Of a stretch of 64,000 bases of DNA, positions 1-7,705 are shown piece after piece (position 1 is the stretch's first letter; every line of letters starts with the position of its first letter). The stretch is from CAZDGV01 sp964505195 (GTDB taxonomy: Bacteria > Bacteroidota > Bacteroidia > Chitinophagales > Chitinophagaceae): the NCBI GenBank assembly GCA_964505195.1, contig CAZDGV010000001.1:62001-126000 (forward strand). The letters run 5' to 3'. The translations under genes and the position numbers were made by a program. Below the pieces are notes generated by a model, which was not told where the DNA came from, searched no databases, and worked only from the letters and a program-made list of their open reading frames with translations.

Positions 1-290
1 AAAGCATCGGGTTCAATTTCATTTTTCAAATCATAAGAAAAATGTCCAAAGATCCATTTCCCTTTATGCTGCTTGCGAAAACGCTGTAATGCTTCCAATG
101 CATTGCCCGGCTCCGCAGCAACACTATCCAACACACCACATGCTACAAGGCATTCATAACTTTGATGGGGAAGGTCATAAGCATGCGAGTCAAGAAAAGT
201 ACAAACGCTAAAGCCCTGACACCAGCTGAGTATCCGATTTTTTGTGGCAGCAAATTGTTGAACGGAAAATTGCTGGAAGGGGGTATGCAC
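1..290 (-). CDS. pabB: Aminodeoxychorismate/anthranilate synthase component I, 5' part only
   Basis: The reverse strand is open from about 317 to the window edge and reads as the N-terminal part of a chorismate-binding component I. The stretch FGHFSYDLKNEIEPD near residue 85 is the kind of sequence found ahead of the catalytic domain in PabB/TrpE-like proteins of Bacteroidota. The family converts chorismate to aminodeoxychorismate (folate branch) or anthranilate. The frame has no ATG between the stop at 318-320 and the window edge, so GTG at 290 is the likeliest start. That start lies just past the stop of the upstream acidic protein gene (299), suggesting co-transcription. The catalytic domain lies outside the window, so PabB versus TrpE cannot be settled here. 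Confidence 0.7.
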   Translation of the reverse strand, partial: MHTPFQQFSVQQFAATKNRILSWCQGFSVCTFLDSHAYDLPHQSYECLVACGVLDSVAAEPGNALEALQRFRKQHKGKWIFGHFSYDLKNEIEPDA

Positions 291-298
291 AAGTGGAG

Positions 299-697
299 TT
301 AAAAATCTTCTTCCTCGTCATCGAAGCCTGAATCATTCATGAGGTCAAACTCATTGAAGTCTTGATCTAACTTGAAATCTTCTTCCTCATCAGCATCTTT
401 TTTGCCTTTGCTTTTGCTGCGCGACTTTGGAAGATCGAATTCTTCAAAATCCGGATCATAGCTGTCATCTTCATCTTTGTTCCAATCATCCTCTTCATCG
501 TCCGCATCGTCGTCATCTGCAGCAGCAGATTTTGATTTTGCAGCTTTCGCCTTGGACACCAATTCATCCTCTTCCCTCTCTTCAGGATCGTCTTCCGATA
601 CTTCATCAGCTTTTTTCTTTGCCTTTGAATCGGTTTTACCTGATGCAGGTTTCTGAACAGCCTTGCTTACTTTTTTTTCCTTGTCAGATTTTGCCAT
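299..697 (-). CDS. Highly acidic, lysine-rich disordered protein with an internal repeat
   Basis: 132 residues with no recognised domain. The first half is rich in Lys, Ala and Ser (basic, SKAKKKA-like); the second half is dominated by Asp and Glu. Two near-copies of one short motif, DPDFEEFDLP (residues 81-90) and DQDFNEFDLM (111-120), sit exactly 30 residues apart, and the protein ends in EEEDF. No signal peptide or membrane segment is visible. The composition suggests an intrinsically disordered cytoplasmic protein, with the FxEFDL motifs as possible short binding sites. It lies between purA and pabB on the same strand and may form an operon with pabB. Function unknown. Confidence 0.75.
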   Translation of the reverse strand: MAKSDKEKKVSKAVQKPASGKTDSKAKKKADEVSEDDPEEREEDELVSKAKAAKSKSAAADDDDADDEEDDWNKDEDDSYDPDFEEFDLPKSRSKSKGKKDADEEEDFKLDQDFNEFDLMNDSGFDDEEEDF

Positions 698-774
698 GGA
701 CTAACCAAGATTTGCATTGTAAAATTTGTGCGAGAATTTGATATCGCCAAAAATTTTTTTGAAAAAATACGGAA

Positions 775-2040
775 TTAGCCTGCGGCAATTATTTGATCTC
801 TGCCCGGACCGTTCGAAACATATTTAACCGGCACTCCGAGATACGTATGAATGAATGCCAAATAGTCGTTCATTTCTTCAGGCAAATCCCGCCAGTTGCT
901 GCAGGATGAAACAGAACGGCTCCATCCTTTAAAACTTTTATACACCGGATCGATGTTCAGTTTATTCATTTGAAAAGGCACTTGCTGTGTATTTTTCCCA
1001 TCAATGCGGTAGTCGGTACAAACCTGTAAGGTCTTAAAGCTGTCGAGCACATCGGCCTTGGTCATAACGATTTGCGTAACGCCATTGATCATACAGGCAA
1101 ATTTCAGCGCCACCAAATCAATCCATCCGCATCTACGCGGCCTTCCGGTTGTTGCTCCAAATTCATTACCAATCTTACGCAGCTCCTCTCCCGTTTCATC
1201 GTGCAGTTCGGTGGGGAATGGACCGCCGCCTACCCGTGTGCAATAGGCCTTGGTAACGCCAATAATTTCCTTGATTTTATTCGGTGCCACTCCTAATCCG
1301 TTCGATACGCCTGCAGAAATGGTACTGGAAGAAGTAACGAAGGGGAAGGTTCCAAAATCAACATCCAGCATACTTCCCTGAGCACCTTCCGCAAGCACTT
1401 TTTTACCGGCACTGATTTTGTCGTTAATAAAATACTCGCCATTTACAATATTGAGTGATTGCAGAAAAGCGATGGCTTCAAAAAATTCTTCTTCCCAAGC
1501 ATGGATGTCTTCCTGAAAATTGTAATTATCCAGCAAACGCTGATGCTTAAGTCGAAGTTGAATATAGGAAGTGGTGAAATTTTTATCGAGCAGATCGCCC
1601 ACACGCAAGGCATTGCGACCTGTTTTGTCCATATAGGCCGGTCCAATTCCTTTTAATGTTGATCCAATTTTTTCATTGCCCTTCGCTGCTTCGGCTGCTT
1701 TATCAAGCGCCCGATGTGTAGGAAGAATTAAGTTGGTACGTTCTGAAATGAATAGGTTTTTTCGCACGTCGATGCCCATGGCCGCCACCTTATCGCATTC
1801 TCTTTTGAGTGTTACGGGATCGAGTACAACTCCATTGCCAATGAGGTTAACGATGCCCTCGTGAAATATGCCGCTGGGAATTTGATGCAGCACCATTTTT
1901 TCTCCATTCACATAAAGGGTATGCCCGGCATTCGGCCCTCCCTGAAAACGCGCAATTACCTGATAAGCGGGGGCAAAGTAATCCACGATTTTCCCCTTGC
2001 CTTCGTCGCCCCACTGGAGGCCCAGAATTACATCAACCAT
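775..2040 (-). CDS. purA: Adenylosuccinate synthetase
   Basis: 421 residues, the usual family length. Cytoplasmic enzyme of AMP synthesis: IMP, aspartate and GTP give adenylosuccinate. The N-terminal GTP loop GLQWGDEGKGK (residues 7-17), the GPNAGHT motif (35-41) and the TTGRPRRCGW segment near residue 300 (IMP/aspartate site) are all present. The ATG at 2040 directly precedes the conserved first beta strand. A good -7 element (TATTTTTG) lies about 30 bp upstream, so purA probably has its own promoter. No irregularity seen. Confidence 0.97.
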   Translation of the reverse strand: MVDVILGLQWGDEGKGKIVDYFAPAYQVIARFQGGPNAGHTLYVNGEKMVLHQIPSGIFHEGIVNLIGNGVVLDPVTLKRECDKVAAMGIDVRKNLFISERTNLILPTHRALDKAAEAAKGNEKIGSTLKGIGPAYMDKTGRNALRVGDLLDKNFTTSYIQLRLKHQRLLDNYNFQEDIHAWEEEFFEAIAFLQSLNIVNGEYFINDKISAGKKVLAEGAQGSMLDVDFGTFPFVTSSSTISAGVSNGLGVAPNKIKEIIGVTKAYCTRVGGGPFPTELHDETGEELRKIGNEFGATTGRPRRCGWIDLVALKFACMINGVTQIVMTKADVLDSFKTLQVCTDYRIDGKNTQQVPFQMNKLNIDPVYKSFKGWSRSVSSCSNWRDLPEEMNDYLAFIHTYLGVPVKYVSNGPGRDQIIAAG

Positions 2041-2068
2041 AAAATAAATTATTACTGGAAGTAAAGCG

Positions 2069-2076
2069 CAAAAATA
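2069..2076 (-). promoter_or_regulatory. Bacteroidota -7 promoter element for purA
   Basis: The minus strand reads TATTTTTG, matching TAnnTTTG, about 30 bp before the purA ATG. No clear -33 TTG was found at the expected distance. Confidence 0.5.
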
Positions 2077-2126
2077 AGTGAATTGACTACTGCAGATGAG
2101 AAACCCTGAGAAAGTGGAAAAAATTA

Positions 2127-4367
2127 TTATTCGGTATCGTACCGTGTTACCGTTTCAATACCATTCAACTTGAGCAAGCGATTTACCAGGTCATCGAGCT
2201 GAACCTTATCCTTTACGAACAAACGGATATTCCCCTCAAAAATTCCCTCCTTGGCCTCAATGGTAATAGCGCTGATGTTAAGCCGCATTTCACCAGAAAT
2301 GAGATTGGTGATTTTGCTTACCACGCCCACATCATCCATGCCGATGATTTTGATACCGGTTAAGAAAGAGATTTCCTTATTTTTCGCCCATTTGGTTTTC
2401 ACCACTCTGTGTCCAAAATTAGAAAGCAGTCGGGAAGCATTGGGACAGCTGGTGCGGTGAATAATAAGGCCCTTGCCGCTGCTCACAAAACCAAATACAT
2501 CATCACCGGGAATGGGCTTGCAGCAATTGGCAAGCGTATAAACCACCCGATCACTGCTTTCTCCGAAAATGATGAGTTCCGAATCTTTCGGCGCAAGTTG
2601 AGTTTTACCGCCTTCCTGATCTGCCTTGCTTTCAGGAACCGCCTTCACCGGCTTTGGGGCCTCTAGCTTATCGCCATGCAGCTGAAACGCTTTAAGATCT
2701 TTGAGATCTATTTGGCGAACGGCAATATTGTAAAACAAGTCGAGCTGCGAAGGCAGTTTGTAATGCAGGGTGAGCAAATCCACATTGTGCACATCGAAAG
2801 CAGCGCCTATTCCCTCGAGTTTCTTTTGCAGCATATACTTGCCGTCGTCTGCAATACGCCGCTTTTCTTCTTTCAGTGCATCTTTAATACGACTGCGGGC
2901 TTTTGCCGTAACAATCGCATTCAGCCAATCTTCATTGGGCTTCTGCTTATTGCTGGTAATAATTTCAATTTGATCACCACTGCGCAGCTTATGGCTGATG
3001 GGTACCAGTTTATGGTTCACCTTTGCACCGATACATCTAACCCCAATATCGCTGTGTACTGAAAATGCAAAGTCGAGTGCGGTGGCACCAAGTGGCAACA
3101 TTTTTACATCGCCCTTGGGCGTATATACGTAAATTTCTTCCGCAAGGAAGGAAACCTTAAAATCCTGGAGAAAATCAAGCGAACTGCTTTCCTGGTTGCT
3201 GAGTGCCTCGCGAATATTATGAAACCAGGTATCGAAGCGATCTTCATCGCCGGTACCCTCTTTGTATTTCCAGTGGGCAGCCAAACCCTTTTCAGCAATC
3301 TCATTCATACGCTTCGTGCGGATCTGCACTTCCACCCATTTACCCTGGGGCCCCATCACGGTGGTGTGCAGCGCTTCATAACCATTGCTTTTAGGGTTGC
3401 TCAGCCAGTCGCGCAAGCGCTCGGGGGAAGGAGAATACATATCGGTTACAACAGAATATGCTTTCCAACAATCTTCTTTTTCCTTTTCGGTGGGGGCATC
3501 AATGATAATACGCACGGCAAAGAGATCATACACTTCTTCGAAGCTGATGCCTTTTTTCTTCATCTTATTCCAAATGGAATGGATGGATTTAGGGCGGCCG
3601 TATATTTCAAACGGCGGGAACTCGGTTCGCTCGAGCCGCTCCTTTACAGGACGAATAAATTCATTGATAAAGCGGGCGCGTTCTCTTTTAGTTTCCGCCA
3701 ACTTACGAGCAATTTCACGGTAGGTATCCGGCTCCAGATACTTCATGGAGAGGTCTTCCATCTCCGTTTTCATATTGTACAACCCCAAACGATGCGCAAG
3801 CGGTGCATATACATACACTGTTTCCGAAGCAATCTTTAACTGCTTTTCGGGCTTCATGCAGTCGAGCGTACGCATGTTATGCAACCGGTCGGCCAGCTTA
3901 ATTAAAATCACCCGCGGGTCATCGGTAAGGGTGAGTAATATTTTTTTGAAGTTTTCGGCCTGCTGACTCGAATTGGCATCTACCACCGTAGCAATTTTGG
4001 TAAGGCCATCGATGATGCGTGCTATTTCGCTGCCAAACTCTCTTTCAACATCTTCCAGGGTAATATCGGTGTCTTCAACCGTATCGTGCAGCAGCGCACA
4101 AATGGTAGAGCGCACACCTAATCCTATTTCTTCCACACACACCTGTGCCACTGCCAAGGGATGCAGGATATAAGGCTCCCCGCTTTTGCGGCGCATGGTT
4201 TTATGGGCATCGGCTGCCATTTCAAAGGCAGTACGCACCAACTCCTTATCGCCTTTCTTAAGTTTTGATTTCAGCACACGCAGCAAGGCACGATACTGAC
4301 GCAGGATTTCTTTTTTTTCCTGCTCTGCATTCAGGGCGTAGGGTGCTATGGTGAGGGCTTGTTCCAA
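2127..4367 (-). CDS. Bifunctional (p)ppGpp synthetase/hydrolase, RelA/SpoT family
   Basis: 746 residues with the long Rel layout: an HD hydrolase domain (His94-Asp95 in ALLHDTVEDT), a synthetase domain starting near residue 250 (GRPKSIHSIWNKM), a TGS domain near 420 (IYVYTPKGDVKMLP), a conserved Cys region (ANCCKPIPGD near 600) and a C-terminal ACT domain. The intact HD motif predicts hydrolase as well as synthetase activity, as in Rel proteins of organisms with one long enzyme. It sets the stringent-response alarmone level. The start is TTG at 4367; no ATG precedes the conserved N-terminus in this frame. Symbols rel, relA and spoT are all used for this family. Confidence 0.95.
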   Translation of the reverse strand: MEQALTIAPYALNAEQEKKEILRQYRALLRVLKSKLKKGDKELVRTAFEMAADAHKTMRRKSGEPYILHPLAVAQVCVEEIGLGVRSTICALLHDTVEDTDITLEDVEREFGSEIARIIDGLTKIATVVDANSSQQAENFKKILLTLTDDPRVILIKLADRLHNMRTLDCMKPEKQLKIASETVYVYAPLAHRLGLYNMKTEMEDLSMKYLEPDTYREIARKLAETKRERARFINEFIRPVKERLERTEFPPFEIYGRPKSIHSIWNKMKKKGISFEEVYDLFAVRIIIDAPTEKEKEDCWKAYSVVTDMYSPSPERLRDWLSNPKSNGYEALHTTVMGPQGKWVEVQIRTKRMNEIAEKGLAAHWKYKEGTGDEDRFDTWFHNIREALSNQESSSLDFLQDFKVSFLAEEIYVYTPKGDVKMLPLGATALDFAFSVHSDIGVRCIGAKVNHKLVPISHKLRSGDQIEIITSNKQKPNEDWLNAIVTAKARSRIKDALKEEKRRIADDGKYMLQKKLEGIGAAFDVHNVDLLTLHYKLPSQLDLFYNIAVRQIDLKDLKAFQLHGDKLEAPKPVKAVPESKADQEGGKTQLAPKDSELIIFGESSDRVVYTLANCCKPIPGDDVFGFVSSGKGLIIHRTSCPNASRLLSNFGHRVVKTKWAKNKEISFLTGIKIIGMDDVGVVSKITNLISGEMRLNISAITIEAKEGIFEGNIRLFVKDKVQLDDLVNRLLKLNGIETVTRYDTE

Positions 4368-4502
4368 AGAAATACGAATTTACGAAAAGGGCGTCAATGA
4401 AGCGATAAGTGCTTCAGGGTCAGGACTTCAACAGATTTTGAAAATAGAGGGTAAAAGTGCAGGATTCTAGTTGAACCTTACTGCTTTTTGCACTCAATTC
4501 CC

Positions 4503-4510
4503 TACCTTTG
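4503..4510 (+). promoter_or_regulatory. -7 promoter element for tRNA-Leu
   Basis: TACCTTTG matches TAnnTTTG and lies 23 bp before the first base of the tRNA, a fitting distance for a tRNA precursor with a short leader. Confidence 0.55.
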
Positions 4511-4533
4511 CACCCCGTTTTGAATAACCGATT

Positions 4534-4615
4534 CCGGATGTGGTGAAATTGGTAGACACGTCAGACTTAGGATCTGATGCCGCAAGGTGTGGGGGTTCGA
4601 GTCCCTCCATCCGGA
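4534..4615 (+). tRNA. tRNA-Leu (anticodon TAG)
   Basis: A class II tRNA fold can be drawn by hand. Acceptor strands CCGGATG and CATCCGG pair with A as discriminator. The D arm is GTG/CAC with GGTAGA in the loop. The anticodon stem TCAGA/TCTGA encloses CTTAGGA, giving anticodon TAG (reads CUA/CUN). There is a long variable arm, and the T arm GGGGG/CCCTC encloses TTCGAGT. The terminal CCA is not encoded (CAA follows). It stands alone between relA/spoT and tig. Confidence 0.95.
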
Positions 4616-4621
4616 CAAAAT

Positions 4622-4692
4622 GGTTGAAGGTTTAAGGTTGAAGGTCTAAGGTTGAAAGCCAGCCTGCTCCGAAATGCCCGAACCTTAAACCT
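4622..4692 (+). repeat. 14-bp tandem repeat with inverted partner after tRNA-Leu
   Basis: GGTTGAAGGTTTAA (4622-4635) is followed by GGTTGAAGGTCTAA (4636-4649) and a partial third copy (4650-4658). A 12-bp stretch AGGTTTAAGGTT (4628-4639) recurs as a perfect inverted copy AACCTTAAACCT at 4681-4692, with a related AAACTTTAAACTTT run just after it. The RNA could fold into a hairpin between the tRNA and tig. There is no T-run after it, so it is not a standard terminator. Confidence 0.7.
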
Positions 4693-4719
4693 CAAACTTT
4701 AAACTTTCCAACGCTCCCC

Positions 4720-6090
4720 ATGGCAAACGTAACAAGAGAAAACATCGGCCTTTTGAACGATAAAATTACCGTTCAGCTTACGAAGGAAGATTATTTACCC
4801 GCTTTTGAAAAATCACTGAAACAATACAGCAAGGTTGCCAATATTCCCGGCTTTAGAAAAGGCATGGTGCCTGCCGGCATGATTCGGAAAATGCATGGAC
4901 CCGCCATCTTCACCGAAGAAATTATCCGCGGTGTTGAGAAAGAGCTGAACCAATATCTTTCGGAACAGCGACCTGAAATTTTTGGCCAGCCTATCCCCAC
5001 TGAAAGCGATGCGGCAAAGCTCGACATGAACCAGCCATCCACCTATTCGTTTCATTTTGAAATTGGTTTAAAACCTAGTTTTGAACTGACTGCGCTGCAA
5101 AAAGCGAAGCCTACCTTCTATAAGGTGAAAATCACCGATGAAATGGTGAATCAAGAAGTGGAGCGTTTGCAAAATCGTTTTGGAAAGATGACCGAACCAG
5201 AAGAGGTTGCGAGTGATGAACATGTATTAAACGTAAGTTTCGAAGCTTGCAATCAAGCCGGTGAAGTAGCAGAAGGCACTACCAAGAAAGACAATTCTCT
5301 TTTGGTGAAATACTTCAAGGAAGACATTCGCAAATCGCTCATGGGTAAGAAAAAAGGCGATACGCTGGTAATCCTGTTAAGCAAAGCTTTTGATACCAAA
5401 GAAAGAGAATGGGTTATCAAAGATCTGGGCATCAGCGAAGAAGATGCAGCAAGTCAGCATTTTCTGCTCACCATCACCAAACTGGGACTGGTAGAAAAAC
5501 GCGCACTCGATGAGGCTTTTTTCAAAGAGGTTTACCCCACAAAAAATATTGCAACAGAAGAAGAACTGCGTAAAGAAATCATCGGCGAAATAGAGCAATA
5601 CTGGAACCGCCAAAGCGCCAACCAGCTGCACCATCAGCTTTATCATTTGATGCTGGAAGAAACAAAAATGGAACTCCCTGAGTCGTTTCTGAAAAAGTGG
5701 CTGCGCTTCAACAGCGAAAACAGCAAAACGCCCGAACAAATTGAAAAAGAATATCCCGAATTCAATCAACAGCTTCGCTGGACACTCATTACAGATAAAA
5801 TTGTAAAAGAGCAACAACTGGAAGTAAACCGAGATGAGCTGAAAGCCTCTTTTAAAGCACAGGTAATGGGTTATTTTGGAGGCATGAGCTTAGACGGACA
5901 GGATGAGTGGCTCGACGAATATGTTGAAAAACTCATGAAAGATGAACAGCAGGTAGAAGGCACTTACCGCCGCTTGGTTACTGAAAAAATCTTTGACTGG
6001 GCAGAGCAGCAGGTTAAAAAAGTGGAAAAGGAAATTGACGCGGAGGCATTTATTAAAATGAATGAAGAACACCAGCATAAGCACCACTAA
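4720..6090 (+). CDS. tig: Trigger factor
   Basis: 456 residues. Ribosome-associated folding chaperone with peptidyl-prolyl isomerase activity in many bacteria. The ribosome-binding signature GFRKGMVP is at residues 44-51. The middle region (about 150-245) corresponds to the PPIase domain but is divergent, as is common in this phylum. The C-terminal helical chaperone arms follow, and the protein ends in a His-rich tail (EEHQHKHH). A strong terminator follows, so it is probably a single-gene unit, consistent with its usual place just ahead of clpP-clpX. Confidence 0.93.
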   Translation: MANVTRENIGLLNDKITVQLTKEDYLPAFEKSLKQYSKVANIPGFRKGMVPAGMIRKMHGPAIFTEEIIRGVEKELNQYLSEQRPEIFGQPIPTESDAAKLDMNQPSTYSFHFEIGLKPSFELTALQKAKPTFYKVKITDEMVNQEVERLQNRFGKMTEPEEVASDEHVLNVSFEACNQAGEVAEGTTKKDNSLLVKYFKEDIRKSLMGKKKGDTLVILLSKAFDTKEREWVIKDLGISEEDAASQHFLLTITKLGLVEKRALDEAFFKEVYPTKNIATEEELRKEIIGEIEQYWNRQSANQLHHQLYHLMLEETKMELPESFLKKWLRFNSENSKTPEQIEKEYPEFNQQLRWTLITDKIVKEQQLEVNRDELKASFKAQVMGYFGGMSLDGQDEWLDEYVEKLMKDEQQVEGTYRRLVTEKIFDWAEQQVKKVEKEIDAEAFIKMNEEHQHKHH

Positions 6091-6115
6091 AGGTTTTCAA
6101 CTGATTAACGATTCC

Positions 6116-6150
6116 AAAACCCGCCACAACCGTTTGGCGGGTTTTGTTTT
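6116..6150 (+). terminator. Intrinsic terminator after tig
   Basis: AAAACCCGCCA pairs with TGGCGGGTTTT around a short loop, followed by GTTTT. The stem has about 11 bp with a GC core. Confidence 0.85.
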
Positions 6151-6265
6151 AAAAGGCAAGCCGAGCTTACGAACTGACTTATTGGCGCAAATGCTTCCCT
6201 TGCATAGTTTTTGCACTTAAAAAAATTCAAAGGTTTGCCTTACCTTCAAACCGAAATATGAACAT

Positions 6266-6961
6266 ATGGACCTGAACAAAGAATTTGAAAAATACGCAGT
6301 AAAGCATCGCGGCATTTCAAGTGCCAGCCTGCACAACTATCAAACGCATTTTACACCCAGTAATTTAACGCCTTATATTATTGAGGAACGCCCGCTGAAT
6401 GTTGCCAGCATGGATGTGTTTTCCCGCCTGATGATGGACCGCATCATTTTTTTAGGCGAACCCATTAACGACTACGTTGCAAACATTGTTACAGCTCAGT
6501 TGCTGTTTCTTGAAAGCACCGATCGCAGTCGCGATATACAGATGTACATTAACAGTCCGGGCGGCTCTATATATGCCGGACTGGGCATTTATGATACCAT
6601 GCAATACATTGGTCCGGATGTGAGCACCATTACCATTGGCATTGCAGCAAGTATGGGCGCTGTACTGATGTGCGCAGGCACCAAAGGCAAACGCACTGCG
6701 CTGAAACATTCACGCATTATGTTGCATCAGCCCTACGGTGGCGCAGGCGGACAGGCTACCGATATTCAGATTATGGTAAACGAAGTGAAGAAACTGAAGC
6801 AGGAGCTTTACGAAATTATCGCTTACCATAGCGGACAGGCTTTAGATAAGATTAAAGAAGACAGCGACCGCGATTTCTGGATGACCGCACAGGAAGCAAA
6901 GGAATACGGATTAGTAGATGAAGTGCTGCTCATTAATCCACGAAAAGTAAAAGAAAGTTAA
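6266..6961 (+). CDS. clpP: ATP-dependent Clp protease proteolytic subunit (first copy)
   Basis: 231 residues, somewhat longer than typical ClpP because of an N-terminal extension of about 35 residues. Serine protease subunit that forms the degradation chamber used with ClpX. The triad is complete: Ser129 (GIAASMGA), His154 (MLHQPYGG) and Asp203 (DRDFW); the 25- and 49-residue spacings match E. coli ClpP. A second clpP follows 18 bp later on the same strand, so the two are probably co-transcribed and may form a mixed chamber. Confidence 0.95.
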   Translation: MDLNKEFEKYAVKHRGISSASLHNYQTHFTPSNLTPYIIEERPLNVASMDVFSRLMMDRIIFLGEPINDYVANIVTAQLLFLESTDRSRDIQMYINSPGGSIYAGLGIYDTMQYIGPDVSTITIGIAASMGAVLMCAGTKGKRTALKHSRIMLHQPYGGAGGQATDIQIMVNEVKKLKQELYEIIAYHSGQALDKIKEDSDRDFWMTAQEAKEYGLVDEVLLINPRKVKES

Positions 6962-6979
6962 TCACGTAAAAAGAATAAG

Positions 6980-7603
6980 ATGCATTTCGATCACCAATCA
7001 TTTCCCATTCGATTTGAAGATGATGAACCCGGAGATAACCCGCTGGAGAAATTTTCAGCTGCTGCTTTCGGACCCTACAATAAAAAATTTCTTGAACAGC
7101 GTAAGATTTTCTTTTGGGGTGTTGTACACGATCAGTCTGCCAAAGAAATCGTAAACAAACTTTTATACCTCGATGCGGTGAAGCCCGGAGAAGAAATCAA
7201 GCTTTACATTAACAGTCCCGGTGGCGTAGTTACTGCAGGTATGGTCATTTATGATACCATGCAAATGATCAGCTCGCCGGTAAGCACTATCTGTATGGGC
7301 ATGGCTGCATCCATGGGTTCGATTTTGCTGAGCGGCGGAACAAAAGGCAAGCGCTTTATTTATCCGCACGGCGAAGTGATGATTCATCAGCCAAGTATGG
7401 GAGGAGCGCAAGGCACCAGTGCAGATCTTGAAATATTAGCAGAGCAAATTGCAAAGACCAAAGAACTTGGCGCAAAAATCCTGGCTAAAAACTGTGGACA
7501 TTCACTTGAAAAAGTGATGAAAGATTTTGACCGCGACTATTGGATGAGTGCAGAAGAAGCCGTTGCATACGGCATTGTAGATGAAGTATTGAAAAAACTG
7601 TAA
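6980..7603 (+). CDS. clpP: ATP-dependent Clp protease proteolytic subunit (second copy)
   Basis: 207 residues, a distinct ClpP paralogue. The catalytic Ser111 (GMAASMGS), His136 (MIHQPSMGG) and an Asp in DFDRDYW (184-186) are present, so it should be active. The N-terminus (HFDHQSFPIRFEDDEP) differs fully from the first copy, suggesting different axial-loop or ClpX-docking behaviour. It ends just ahead of a terminator that separates the clpP pair from clpX. Confidence 0.94.
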   Translation: MHFDHQSFPIRFEDDEPGDNPLEKFSAAAFGPYNKKFLEQRKIFFWGVVHDQSAKEIVNKLLYLDAVKPGEEIKLYINSPGGVVTAGMVIYDTMQMISSPVSTICMGMAASMGSILLSGGTKGKRFIYPHGEVMIHQPSMGGAQGTSADLEILAEQIAKTKELGAKILAKNCGHSLEKVMKDFDRDYWMSAEEAVAYGIVDEVLKKL

Positions 7604-7633
7604 TCCGTTTACATTAAGCATCCGCAAAAAATT

Positions 7634-7656
7634 AACCCTCCTTCACGGAGGGTTTT
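7634..7656 (+). terminator. Intrinsic terminator between clpP pair and clpX
   Basis: AACCCTCC and GGAGGGTT form a stem with a five-base loop (TTCAC), followed by TT. The hairpin ends 2 bp before the clpX -7 element. Confidence 0.8.
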
Positions 7657-7657
7657 C

Positions 7658-7665
7658 TATCTTTG
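7658..7665 (+). promoter_or_regulatory. -7 promoter element for clpX
   Basis: TATCTTTG, an exact TAnnTTTG match, 41 bp before the clpX ATG. The -33 position falls in the terminator hairpin of the preceding clpP unit. Confidence 0.55.
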
Positions 7666-7705
7666 AAGGCTGTTTGGAACGCAGCATGCTTTAAATTTTC
7701 ACACT

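Noticed and set aside
3219..3839. 206-codon open frame opposite relA/spoT
   Set aside because: Lies fully inside a clear gene on the other strand, with His/Phe/Arg-rich composition and no recognisable motif.
4622..4692. Possible CRISPR-like array
   Set aside because: The units are 14 bp, directly adjacent, with no spacers and no cas genes in the window.
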